From Bacillus mycoides (GTDB lineage: Bacteria; Bacillota; Bacilli; Bacillales; Bacillaceae_G): DNA of 48,279 bases. Made by a program: the position numbers and the translations under genes. The DNA lies in NCBI RefSeq assembly GCF_001757995.1, contig NZ_LXLV01000021.1, positions 1 through 48,279 on the forward strand, in the 5' to 3' direction. The notes below the pieces were generated by a model. It was not told the origin of the DNA, searched no databases, and saw only the letters and a list, made by a program, of their open reading frames with translations. Of the stretch, positions 16,227 through 23,487 are shown piece after piece (the stretch's first letter is position 1; each line of letters starts with the position of its first letter).

Positions 16227-16671
16227 AATTGTAGATAATCCGATTGTAGTTCAAGAAGTAACGAATAAAGTAGTAAGACGCGAAGCGGGAGCCATTACAA
16301 CTTTTATTGGAACTGTAAGAGAATTAACGAAAGGAAAACGAACGTTACACCTTGAGTATGAAGCATATAAACCGATGGCAGTAAAAAAGCTTGCTGAAAT
16401 TGGAGAAGAAATTAAGAAAAAGTGGCCAGATGCGAAAATAGCAATTAAGCACCGAGTAGGGCGACTAGAAATAATGGATATCGCCGTTGTCATTGCAGTA
16501 TCGTCTCCGCATCGTAAAGTGGCGTATGAAGCGAATGAATACGCAATCGAACGTATAAAGAGAATTGTCCCAATTTGGAAAAAAGAATTTTGGGAAGATG
16601 GAACGGAGTGGATTGGAGATCAACTTGAAAATACTTCATATCCAGAAGGAAAACCAGAGAAAGAAGAATGA
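16207..16671 (+). CDS. moaE: Molybdopterin synthase catalytic subunit MoaE
   Basis: 154 residues. Family features: GAITTFIGTVRELTKGK near the start, LEYEAYKPMA, AIKHRVGRLEIMDIAVVIAV, and the active-site KKEFWEDGTEWIGD near the C-terminus. With MoaD it converts precursor Z (cPMP) to molybdopterin by adding two sulfurs. The start is ATG 16207 after GGGGAGAGG, inside the end of moeA in another frame. moaD follows within five bases. Confidence 0.95.
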   Translation: MGQVLFEIVDNPIVVQEVTNKVVRREAGAITTFIGTVRELTKGKRTLHLEYEAYKPMAVKKLAEIGEEIKKKWPDAKIAIKHRVGRLEIMDIAVVIAVSSPHRKVAYEANEYAIERIKRIVPIWKKEFWEDGTEWIGDQLENTSYPEGKPEKEE

Positions 16672-16675
16672 GAGA

Positions 16676-16912
16676 ATGATAACAATTTTACTGTTCGCAA
16701 ATTTACGAGAAGAAGTCGGCTTAGAGAGATTAGTAATAATAGAAAAACGAGAGATGAATGTTCATCAATTGAAAAAATGGCTGAAAGATAACTATCAATT
16801 ACAGACGCTAGATAAAGTTATGATTGCGATTAATGAAGAATTTGTAACGGACGAAGAAATCGTAAAAGCTGGAGATACCGTCGCGTTTATCCCGCCTGTA
16901 AGTGGGGGTTAA
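16676..16912 (+). CDS. moaD: Molybdopterin synthase sulfur carrier subunit MoaD
   Basis: 78 residues with a ubiquitin-like fold. It ends in PPVSGG, whose terminal glycine is adenylated by MoeB and thiocarboxylated before handing sulfur to MoaE. The start ATG 16676 lies five bases after the moaE stop with only a weak purine-rich ribosome binding site, so it relies on coupling to moaE. The longer frame that begins inside moaE is not real protein. Confidence 0.93.
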   Translation: MITILLFANLREEVGLERLVIIEKREMNVHQLKKWLKDNYQLQTLDKVMIAINEEFVTDEEIVKAGDTVAFIPPVSGG

Positions 16913-16960
16913 TTCTTCCAGTTTGAATATTTCATCTTTCATACGTTAAGGAGGATCATT

Positions 16961-17449
16961 ATGAGTGAATTTTCGCATTGGAATGAAGAAGGAAGAGCTA
17001 AAATGGTTGATATCTCTCAAAAAGACATTTCAACACGCACAGCTATTGCGCAAAGTACAATTTCTTTATCAAATGAATTATTCCAAGCAATTCAAAGTGG
17101 TGGATTGAAAAAAGGTGACCCGCTCCAAGTAGCACAAGTTGCTGGCATAATCGGTGCTAAAAAAACAGCGGATATTATTCCGATGTGTCACCCGATATTA
17201 ATCCAAGGAACTGATTTTACGTTCCATTATGAAAAGAAAACCGATGGCTATGAGTTGATAATACGAGCGACAGTAAAATGTAGTGGGAAAACAGGTGTAG
17301 AAATGGAAGCATTAACTGCCGTAACGATTGCAGCTCTTACTTTTTACGATATGTGTAAAGCTGTTGATAAAACGATGGTTATGAAAGAAACATATTTAGT
17401 ACAAAAAACGGGTGGGAAAAGCGGAGGCTTTTTTCACAAGGTAAAATAA
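16961..17449 (+). CDS. moaC: Cyclic pyranopterin monophosphate synthase MoaC
   Basis: 162 residues; acts with MoaA to make cyclic pyranopterin monophosphate. The conserved MVDISQKDISTRTA, the KKTADIIPMCHPI active-site block and TGVEMEALTAVTIAALTFYDM are all present, as is the C-terminal KSGG. The start follows AAGGAGG. It is spaced 48 bases from moaD and is followed within 20 bases by the Mrp-type ATPase gene, so the run from moeB to the ATPase looks like one transcription unit. Confidence 0.95.
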   Translation: MSEFSHWNEEGRAKMVDISQKDISTRTAIAQSTISLSNELFQAIQSGGLKKGDPLQVAQVAGIIGAKKTADIIPMCHPILIQGTDFTFHYEKKTDGYELIIRATVKCSGKTGVEMEALTAVTIAALTFYDMCKAVDKTMVMKETYLVQKTGGKSGGFFHKVK

Positions 17450-17469
17450 TTACAATGGAAGGAATGTGT

Positions 17470-18522
17470 ATGATGATTACTCACGAACAGATTATGAACG
17501 CTTTAAGCCATGTAGAAGATCCAGAGTTACACAAAAGTATTGTGGAATTAAACATGGTTAGAAATATAAAAATTGATGGTACAGAGGTTGGGCTAGAAGT
17601 AGTTTTAACAATTCAAGGTTGTCCGTTGAAAGCAAAAATACAACAAGATATTGAAGACTCACTTCGAAACATTGGAGCGTCGAAAGTTTCCTTAACATTT
17701 GGCTCAATGACACCAGAAGAACGTGCGGCATTAACAGCGTCTTTAAAGAAAGAAGCTAGAACGGAAACAGGAATGCCTAGTATGCTTCGACCTGATTCTG
17801 GTGTGCGTTTTATTACTGTAACGAGCGGAAAAGGGGGAGTCGGGAAATCAACTGTGACGATTAACCTTGCTACTGCGTTAGCTCGTATGGGGAAAAAGGT
17901 TGGAATTTTAGATGCAGATATATACGGGTTCAGCATCCCTGCTATGATGGAAACGAATGAAAAGCCAACGATGATCGATCAAACCGCGATTCCAGTCGTT
18001 AGTCACGGTGTTAAAATTATGTCGATGGGATTCTTCACAGAAGGAAACAACCCAGTCATGTGGCGCGGACCGATGTTAAACAAATGGATACAAAACTTCC
18101 TTGCGAACACGCACTGGGGAGAATTAGACTATCTTCTTCTAGATTTACCACCTGGAACAGGAGACGTTGCCATTGATGTCGCTGCAATGATTCCACAAGC
18201 GAAGGAAATTATCGTTACGACGCCTCATAACGTAGCTTCATTTGTCGCGTCTAGAGTAGGAGTAATGGCAAAACATACGAAACACGATATTTTAGGTATC
18301 GTTGAAAATATGGCATATTATGAGGAGCAGGATGGCTCAAGAAACTATCTCTTCGGCAAAGGCGGTGGTGAAATGTTAGCAGAACAACTGCAAACAGAAG
18401 TAATTGCCCAAATACCGTTTGCGAAGCGTGAAGAGAATGGTGGTTCATGTGTATATGACGAAGATTCGCTCGTTGGGGAGATTTTTACTTCTTTAGCGGA
18501 GGATATTATTTATAAAGGATAG
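17470..18522 (+). CDS. Mrp/ApbC-type P-loop ATPase with N-terminal MIP18 domain (SalA-like)
   Basis: 350 residues. Residues 1-90 form an FeS-assembly P (MIP18/DUF59) domain (SHVEDPELHKSIVELNMV...IQGCPLKAKI). The rest is a ParA-like ATPase with the deviant Walker A SGKGGVGKST, LDADIYGFSIP and LLLDLPPGTGD. Classical Mrp proteins carry Fe-S clusters on a CxxC pair before FGKGGGE; here that segment (YYEEQDGSRNYLFGKGGG) has no cysteine, as in Bacillus SalA-like members. The start is ATG 17470, just after GGAAGGAA; the ATG at 17455 precedes that site. Its position at the end of the Moco operon suggests a role in assembling the Fe-S-rich dehydrogenase; SalA-like gene regulation is the alternative. 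Confidence 0.85.
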   Translation: MMITHEQIMNALSHVEDPELHKSIVELNMVRNIKIDGTEVGLEVVLTIQGCPLKAKIQQDIEDSLRNIGASKVSLTFGSMTPEERAALTASLKKEARTETGMPSMLRPDSGVRFITVTSGKGGVGKSTVTINLATALARMGKKVGILDADIYGFSIPAMMETNEKPTMIDQTAIPVVSHGVKIMSMGFFTEGNNPVMWRGPMLNKWIQNFLANTHWGELDYLLLDLPPGTGDVAIDVAAMIPQAKEIIVTTPHNVASFVASRVGVMAKHTKHDILGIVENMAYYEEQDGSRNYLFGKGGGEMLAEQLQTEVIAQIPFAKREENGGSCVYDEDSLVGEIFTSLAEDIIYKG

Positions 18523-18529
18523 GCTGATA

Positions 18530-18575
18530 TAAAAGTGGGATACATAGCACGTATGTATCCCACTTTTATTTTTAA
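18530..18575. terminator. Bidirectional terminator after the Moco operon
   Basis: A perfect 17-bp stem: 18530-18546 pairs with 18552-18568 around the loop GCACG. The arms end in T-runs on both strands. It ends the Mrp transcript and could also end any transcript coming from the flagellin remnant on the other strand. Confidence 0.85.
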
Positions 18576-18607
18576 TGGAGTTATTTCAACAGTTTTAAAG
18601 GTTATAT

Positions 18608-18728
18608 TTAAAACTGCAATAACTTCGAAACTATTTGTGGAATTTGATTTGCTTGAAACCATAGTAAGTACAACATGCATACGTCTTTCATGCGCCTTGA
18701 TGCTTAAAACATTCGTGCCAATACGCAT
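18608..18728 (-). pseudogene. Internally deleted flagellin remnant
   Basis: Reading from 18728, the frame begins MRIGTNVLS, the start of a B. cereus-group flagellin, then a few residues (IKAHERRM). It drops straight into flagellin 3' sequence: in the adjacent frame the DNA reads QANQIPQIVSKLLQ and a TAA stop at 18608-18610, the canonical flagellin C-terminus. About 230 codons of the middle are missing and a two-base loss shifts the frame. The DNA around 18612-18660 also aligns with the 3' end of the intact flagellin next door. It is the relic of a tandem flagellin gene. Confidence 0.85.
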
Positions 18729-18929
18729 AATAGACACTTCTTATAGATCTATATATCCGGTGTTCTAGAGCTAATAAACGGTTATGAAGAGAAAAAAGGT
18801 CTTATGCTCACTTTATCTTTTGGTTTTAATCAATGGGACGAGGAAAAAATAAGCCCTGACCGCTTCTAAATATGGCTGGAGCTTCTCTTCAGGCTAAAAA
18901 GAAAGCTTTTAATCTATTTATATAGAAAA
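18729..18929. other. Gap beside the flagellin remnant, degraded sequence
   Basis: No complete gene is seen. An open stretch on the plus strand (about 18768-18869) ends GFNQWDEEKISPDRF and a stop, and looks like the tail of a decayed coding sequence, but it has no start or ribosome binding site and was not recognised. Confidence 0.3.
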
Positions 18930-18961
18930 AACAAACCTCTCCGCAAGCAGAGAGGTTTGTT
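18930..18961 (-). terminator. Flagellin terminator
   Basis: AACAAACCTCTC (18930-18941) pairs perfectly with 18950-18961. On the minus strand the hairpin is followed by TTTTTTC. It lies about 20 bases after the flagellin stop codon. Confidence 0.85.
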
Positions 18962-18982
18962 CATGAAACTAACTCAAATGGC

Positions 18983-20137
18983 TTATTGTAATAATTTAGA
19001 AACCATTTGTGGAGTTTGGTTTGCTTGAGAAAGCATGCTGATACCAGCTTCGTTCAAGATTTTGAACTTAGTCATTTCAGACATTTCTTTCGCCATGTCA
19101 GCGTCTTCTACTTGAGAAGCAGCTGAAGCCATGCTAGATTGTTGGCTCTTAAGGTTGTTTACGTTAAAGTCTAGACGGTTTAATGTAGCACCTAGAGTTG
19201 CGCGGTTTGATGCAATTGTTTCTAGAGCTGAATCAATAGATGAAATTGCATTAGATGCATTAGGTTTTGTTATCTTAATATCTAATTTGTCTGCTGCTTT
19301 AGGCTCTGTACCGAAAGCAGTTTTGATAGCCGCTGCATTTTTAAAGTTTGCAGTTGTCTCAGCAGTTTTAATTGCTGTTTCAATTGCTTCAACTTTAGTA
19401 GTACTCATTAGACCTTTAATTTTTTCGAAATTCTCTTTGAAGTCTGCAACCATAGCTTTGATTTCGCCTTCTGTAGATGCTTTTTTACCGCCACTATCTG
19501 TTTCTAATAGTTCGTCGAAAGCACCTTTTGCACCAGCAATTTCAGTAGCTAAAGGAGTAATATCTGTATCTTTAAGCTCTTTTTTAATAGTTTCAGTTTT
19601 TGAACCACTAATTGATAAATCGTTAAGTTGTAATGTTTCAGTAGATACATTTGATAAATTAATATTAATTTGTTTGCTAGTATCAGCATTGTCTAAAGTT
19701 TGAATTGCGATAGAACCTTTAGAGCCATCTAGTAATTTTTGATCGTTGAACTCAGTATTTTTAGAAATGTAATCAATTTGGTCTTTTAACGCACTAAACT
19801 CTTTGTTTAATGCATCTTGGTTTTCTTTTATATTTGTACCATTCGCAGATTGGTTAGCGATATCGCGCATACGAAGTAAGATGTTAGATACTGAGTTCAT
19901 TGCTGAGTCAGCTGTACGGATTAAAGAAATACCGTCTTGTGTGTTGTTAGCTGCAACACCTAATCTGCTTTCACGTGCACGCATACGAGTTGCGATAGCA
20001 AGACCTGCTGCATCGTTAGAAGCGTTGTTGATACGTTTACCGCTTGATAAACGGTCCATAGCGTTACTCATTTTAGCTTGGTTTTGACGCATGTACTCTT
20101 GCGTACGCATGCTATTAATGTTTGTATTGATTCTCAT
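18983..20137 (-). CDS. Flagellin with enlarged central domain
   Basis: 384 residues. The D0/D1 ends are conserved: MRINTNINSMRTQEYMRQNQ, DRLSSGKRINNASNDAAGLA and, at the C-terminus, GISMLSQANQTPQMVSKLLQ. Between about residues 150 and 300 is a Thr/Lys/Ala-rich surface-domain segment; many B. cereus flagellins are nearer 270 residues, so this is a long form. The start is ATG 20137, eight bases after GGGGG. The gene appears intact, but the export apparatus genes normally downstream in the locus are missing, so the protein may not be assembled into a filament. A deleted sister flagellin lies after it. Confidence 0.93.
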   Translation of the reverse strand: MRINTNINSMRTQEYMRQNQAKMSNAMDRLSSGKRINNASNDAAGLAIATRMRARESRLGVAANNTQDGISLIRTADSAMNSVSNILLRMRDIANQSANGTNIKENQDALNKEFSALKDQIDYISKNTEFNDQKLLDGSKGSIAIQTLDNADTSKQININLSNVSTETLQLNDLSISGSKTETIKKELKDTDITPLATEIAGAKGAFDELLETDSGGKKASTEGEIKAMVADFKENFEKIKGLMSTTKVEAIETAIKTAETTANFKNAAAIKTAFGTEPKAADKLDIKITKPNASNAISSIDSALETIASNRATLGATLNRLDFNVNNLKSQQSSMASAASQVEDADMAKEMSEMTKFKILNEAGISMLSQANQTPQMVSKLLQ

Positions 20138-20383
20138 GTGAAGAACCCCCATTTTTTTATATTGACTTTTCTGCAAATTGAAAAACGGTAATATGCGAAA
20201 AAAATCGATTTCGAATTTATTGTAAGTCTTGCTATATCAAGTTTCAACTGAAAATTTGAATTAATAAATATAAAAAAATAACAGTTTAACAATTTAGTTG
20301 TTTTTTTATTGCAAAGGATTATTGCAAACTTTTTTAAAAAACTCTAATATTAGATTATCTTTGTTTATCGAAAAGGTGATATT

Positions 20384-21069
20384 ATGGTAGTTGGAAATAT
20401 AGTAAAAGAGGTTCTTGCATATAAAAAAGGACAAATTCAGCAAAAGTTAAGTAGTCCGCAGGCGTTCGTTAGTAGTCGTTTTCAAGATCAATTGCAAAGT
20501 GAACCTGCGAAGGAGACGAAGGTTACTCCGCAAACGGCAAAAGTAGAAGGCCGGTACAATCTACGAAAATAGAAACGGTTGTTAATAAACCAGTAGAGCC
20601 TAAGGTAGAGGAAACGAGTAAGCTTGAGGAGACGGAGAAAGCTGAAACGAAGAAAGTAGATGAAGTACAAGTCGCGCAAAAAGAGTTTGAGCGACGTTTC
20701 CCAGAAACGAAAAATGAGCCTGCTGATACGTGGGGATTAACGAATAAGTATAATATTCAGAAAATACGTTCTTCAAATGAAGGTAAGTATGAGGATATTA
20801 TTGATCGCGCTAGTCATACATACGGAATTCCGAAAACGTTAATTCAAAAAATGATTGAAGTAGAGTCTAATTTTAATCCGAAAACGGTGTCACATGCAGG
20901 GGCGATGGGACTTATGCAGCTTATGCCAGCGAATGTGAAAGAGATGGGGATAAAGAATCCATTTTCACCAGCTGAAAGTATTGAGGGCGGTGTGAAAGAG
21001 TTAAGCGGTTATTTAAAGAAAAATAACGGTGATCTCGTATTAGCGCTTGCCTTATTCAAACGAGTATGA
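20384..21069 (+). pseudogene. Frameshifted, C-truncated soluble lytic transglycosylase
   Basis: The frame starts at ATG 20384 after AAAGGTGAT and breaks at TAG 20570-20572. The continuing protein lies in another frame from about 20555 (VQSTKIETVVNKPVEPK...), which implies an indel near GGCCGGTAC (20549-20557). The C-terminal Slt domain keeps the catalytic Glu and its surroundings (MIEVESNFNPKTVSHAGA) and GLMQLMP. The next family motif, AYNAGP, is lost: after GDLVLALA (about 21051) the sequence abruptly becomes the lead-in of flgG. In this group a lytic transglycosylase gene follows the flagellins and helps insert the flagellar rod. Clearly broken twice. Confidence 0.85.
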
Positions 21070-21839
21070 ACGGTCTTTATATAGGTTCTATGGGTATGAT
21101 GAATTACATGCAGCATATTAATGTTCATTCGAATAACGTTGCAAATGCCCAAACGACAGGATTTAAAGCAGAAAACATGACTTCTAAAGTATTTGATGTG
21201 CAAGACACATATCGCCGCGGAGATGGATCGGCGACAAATATCGGTTCGGTCGATTACGCCGTAGTACCAGCTGCGACGCATGTGAACTTAGTACAAGGAA
21301 ATGTACAAATGACAAATAGTGCTACAGATTTCTTTTTAGACGACGGTGCGGCTGGCACATCATCATTTTTCGTTACATCTAAAAATGATGAAACATTTTT
21401 AACGAGAGACGGTAGTTTCACATTAAATAGTGATCGTTATTTACAAACAGCATCTGGTGCTTTCGTAATGGGTGAGAATAATGAACGTATTCGTATTCCA
21501 GAAGGAGCAAAGGTAGCTGTACAAGCAGACGGTACATTATACGATGAAGTAACACAAAATAATATTGGCCGCTTGCAAACGAAAACAGTAGATGCAGAAA
21601 CGAATGCTCGCCTTGTGCAACGAGAAAATAAAAGTTTTACACTAGCAGAAGGTAACCTCGCTGATTTACCGAATGGAACAGGGATTGTGAAAAATCATAT
21701 GCTAGAAAATTCAAATGTAGATATGACGAAAGAAATGGCAGATCTTATGACAAATCAAAAAATGATTCAAGCATCGCAGCGTATTATGACTTCGTTTGAT
21801 AAAATTTATGAAAAAGAAGCAAATGAAATATTGAGATAA
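21066..21839 (+). CDS. flgG: Flagellar rod/hook-basal body protein FlgG
   Basis: 257 residues. The N-terminal MNGLYIGSMGMMNYMQHINVHSNNVANAQTTGFK region matches the flagellar rod signature, and the C-terminal NVDMTKEMADLMTNQKMIQASQRIM and EKEANEIL form the paired coiled-coil end of FlgG/FlgF/FlgE proteins. The start ATG overlaps the broken transglycosylase frame and has no good ribosome binding site, because its normal upstream neighbour (flhF in related genomes) has been removed with the other fli/flh genes. The coding frame is intact but expression is doubtful. A terminator follows directly. Confidence 0.88.
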   Translation: MNGLYIGSMGMMNYMQHINVHSNNVANAQTTGFKAENMTSKVFDVQDTYRRGDGSATNIGSVDYAVVPAATHVNLVQGNVQMTNSATDFFLDDGAAGTSSFFVTSKNDETFLTRDGSFTLNSDRYLQTASGAFVMGENNERIRIPEGAKVAVQADGTLYDEVTQNNIGRLQTKTVDAETNARLVQRENKSFTLAEGNLADLPNGTGIVKNHMLENSNVDMTKEMADLMTNQKMIQASQRIMTSFDKIYEKEANEILR

Positions 21840-21841
21840 GG

Positions 21842-21867
21842 GACTCCCGATAGCGGGAGTCTTTTTT
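21842..21867 (+). terminator. Terminator after flgG
   Basis: GACTCCCG and CGGGAGTC pair around ATAG and are followed by TTTTTT. Confidence 0.9.
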
Positions 21868-21900
21868 GTTGTTGCATTTATTTCAGTAACATCATAAAAT

Positions 21901-21919
21901 GATATTGATAATCATTATC
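21901..21919. promoter_or_regulatory. Fur box
   Basis: GATATTGATAATCATTATC matches the classical 19-base Fur consensus at 18 of 19 positions. It overlaps TTGATA (21905-21910), a likely -35 with TATAAA at 21930-21935, and lies about 88 bases before the flavin monooxygenase start. Iron-dependent repression of that gene is expected. Confidence 0.8.
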
Positions 21920-22006
21920 AATAATTTGTTATAAAAAATACAAGATGTGATGGTAGTAACTATTGCTTAACTAGGTAAATTAAAAATAAGGGGAAGGTGT
22001 GTACAT

Positions 22007-23305
22007 ATGTCTACAAAAAAACAACTTTGCATTGGGTTATGTTTAATTTCTAGAAAGAAAGAACAAGAGAATAAGTTTGATTCAGGAATCGATGAACAAG
22101 TAGAGTTAGCACAACTGGCAGAGAAGGCTAAGTTAGATTTTGTTTTTAAAGCGGATTATTTAGTGGCACATCCAGATTTAATTGCACGTAATAAGGGGAA
22201 TGTAATTTTAGATCCAACATTACTTTTTACCGCTATTGCTTATGCGACAGAAAAAATTGGAGTCGTTACGACCGCTTCAACATCATTTTATCCACCATAT
22301 ATACTAGCGAGGCAACTACAATCTTTAAATTGGATTAGTAACGGCCGAGTAGGTTGGAACATTGTCACATCCATTGACGGTGCTGAAAACTTTGGTGAGA
22401 CAGGGATGCCACCATCTGAAGAGCGATACGCGAAAGCGGCAGAATGTACAGATTTAGTAAGAAAACTTTGGAGGAGCCATCCTTATGAAGTTTTAAAAGA
22501 AGACAACGCAGGTGTAATTAGAGAAATGGTACAGCCAATTGAGCATAGTGGTGAACACTTTGAGGTGAAAGGTCCACTTAATATCCCTCAGCATATTTCT
22601 GGGGAAATGCCTTTATTTCAAGCGGGTGCTTCAGAATCTGGCCGGAATTTCGCTGCTTCTGTTGCGGATGCAATTTTCGCCGCGATGCCAGATGTAGAAT
22701 CAGGAATCGAACTTCGTCAAGATTTAAGAAGAAGAGCAGAAAAGCATGGCCGAAAGCAAGATGATATACGTGTATTGCCTGGTTTATATTTCTTTATTGG
22801 TGATTCATATGAAGAAGCACTAGAAATGCACAGGCAAGCTCATCAACATCTTACGAGGGAGAAGAGATGCGCTTTACTCGAAATGGTTCTCGGATTAGAT
22901 GTTAGAGGGATTCCATTAGAAAGTAAGATAACTGAACATATGCTTCCAAGCAGGGATCAAACTGTACGTAGTAAAACGCATGCCGAATTATTAAGGAATT
23001 TCATCATTAAAAATGAACCAACTGTTGAGCAAATACTAGAACGACCAGAAGTTGTTGGCTCTGCTCATTGGGTTGCTATTGGTACACCACAAGACGTTTG
23101 TAAGCAAATTATGGATAGGTTTGAAGCAGGGGCACTAGACGGATTTATTGCAATTCCAGGGGGGCCTCCAAAATCATTGGATTTATTCTTTAGTGAAGTC
23201 ATTCCTTTATTCGTGAGAGCAGGTGTATTTAGAGAAGAGTATACAGGTTCAACTTTACGTGAGCATTTGGAGAGTAATATATCAAATTGTTTGCAGTTAA
23301 AATAA
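22007..23305 (+). CDS. LLM-class flavin monooxygenase, NtaA/SnaA/DszA type
   Basis: 432 residues with the bacterial luciferase-like fold. FMN/active-site regions seen: FKADYLVAHP, GVVTTASTSFYPPYILARQLQSLNWIS, GRVGWNIVTSIDGAENFG, the PLFQAGASESGRNFAA phosphate-binding block, and the C-terminal GTPQDVCKQIMDRFEAGALDGF. The subfamily uses FMNH2 from a reductase to oxidise chelators (nitrilotriacetate), sulfur compounds or natural products; the substrate cannot be told. The gene stands alone behind a Fur box, so a role in iron-chelate metabolism or iron starvation is inferred. No flavin reductase gene is adjacent. Confidence 0.9.
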   Translation: MSTKKQLCIGLCLISRKKEQENKFDSGIDEQVELAQLAEKAKLDFVFKADYLVAHPDLIARNKGNVILDPTLLFTAIAYATEKIGVVTTASTSFYPPYILARQLQSLNWISNGRVGWNIVTSIDGAENFGETGMPPSEERYAKAAECTDLVRKLWRSHPYEVLKEDNAGVIREMVQPIEHSGEHFEVKGPLNIPQHISGEMPLFQAGASESGRNFAASVADAIFAAMPDVESGIELRQDLRRRAEKHGRKQDDIRVLPGLYFFIGDSYEEALEMHRQAHQHLTREKRCALLEMVLGLDVRGIPLESKITEHMLPSRDQTVRSKTHAELLRNFIIKNEPTVEQILERPEVVGSAHWVAIGTPQDVCKQIMDRFEAGALDGFIAIPGGPPKSLDLFFSEVIPLFVRAGVFREEYTGSTLREHLESNISNCLQLK

Positions 23306-23321
23306 TAGGAACATTATGTAC

Positions 23322-23347
23322 AAAAAGCCTTTTAAAAAAGGCTTTTT
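23322..23347 (+). terminator. Terminator after the flavin monooxygenase
   Basis: AAAAAGCCTTTT pairs with AAAAGGCTTTTT and a T-run follows. Confidence 0.85.
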
Positions 23348-23487
23348 TATTTCGGGTTGAAAATTCAGAATTATCAATTGACTTATAGAGACTTCTTTTT
23401 TATATTAGTAGGTATAACAATAACTACTAATGTAAAGTGAGATCATCGTTTTGAGAATAGAGCTATATAGATTGTGAGGGATTGCCG

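Noticed and set aside
18535-18768. A 77-codon open frame on the plus strand
   Set aside because: It starts inside the bidirectional terminator, has no ribosome binding site, and overlaps the flagellin relic on the other strand.
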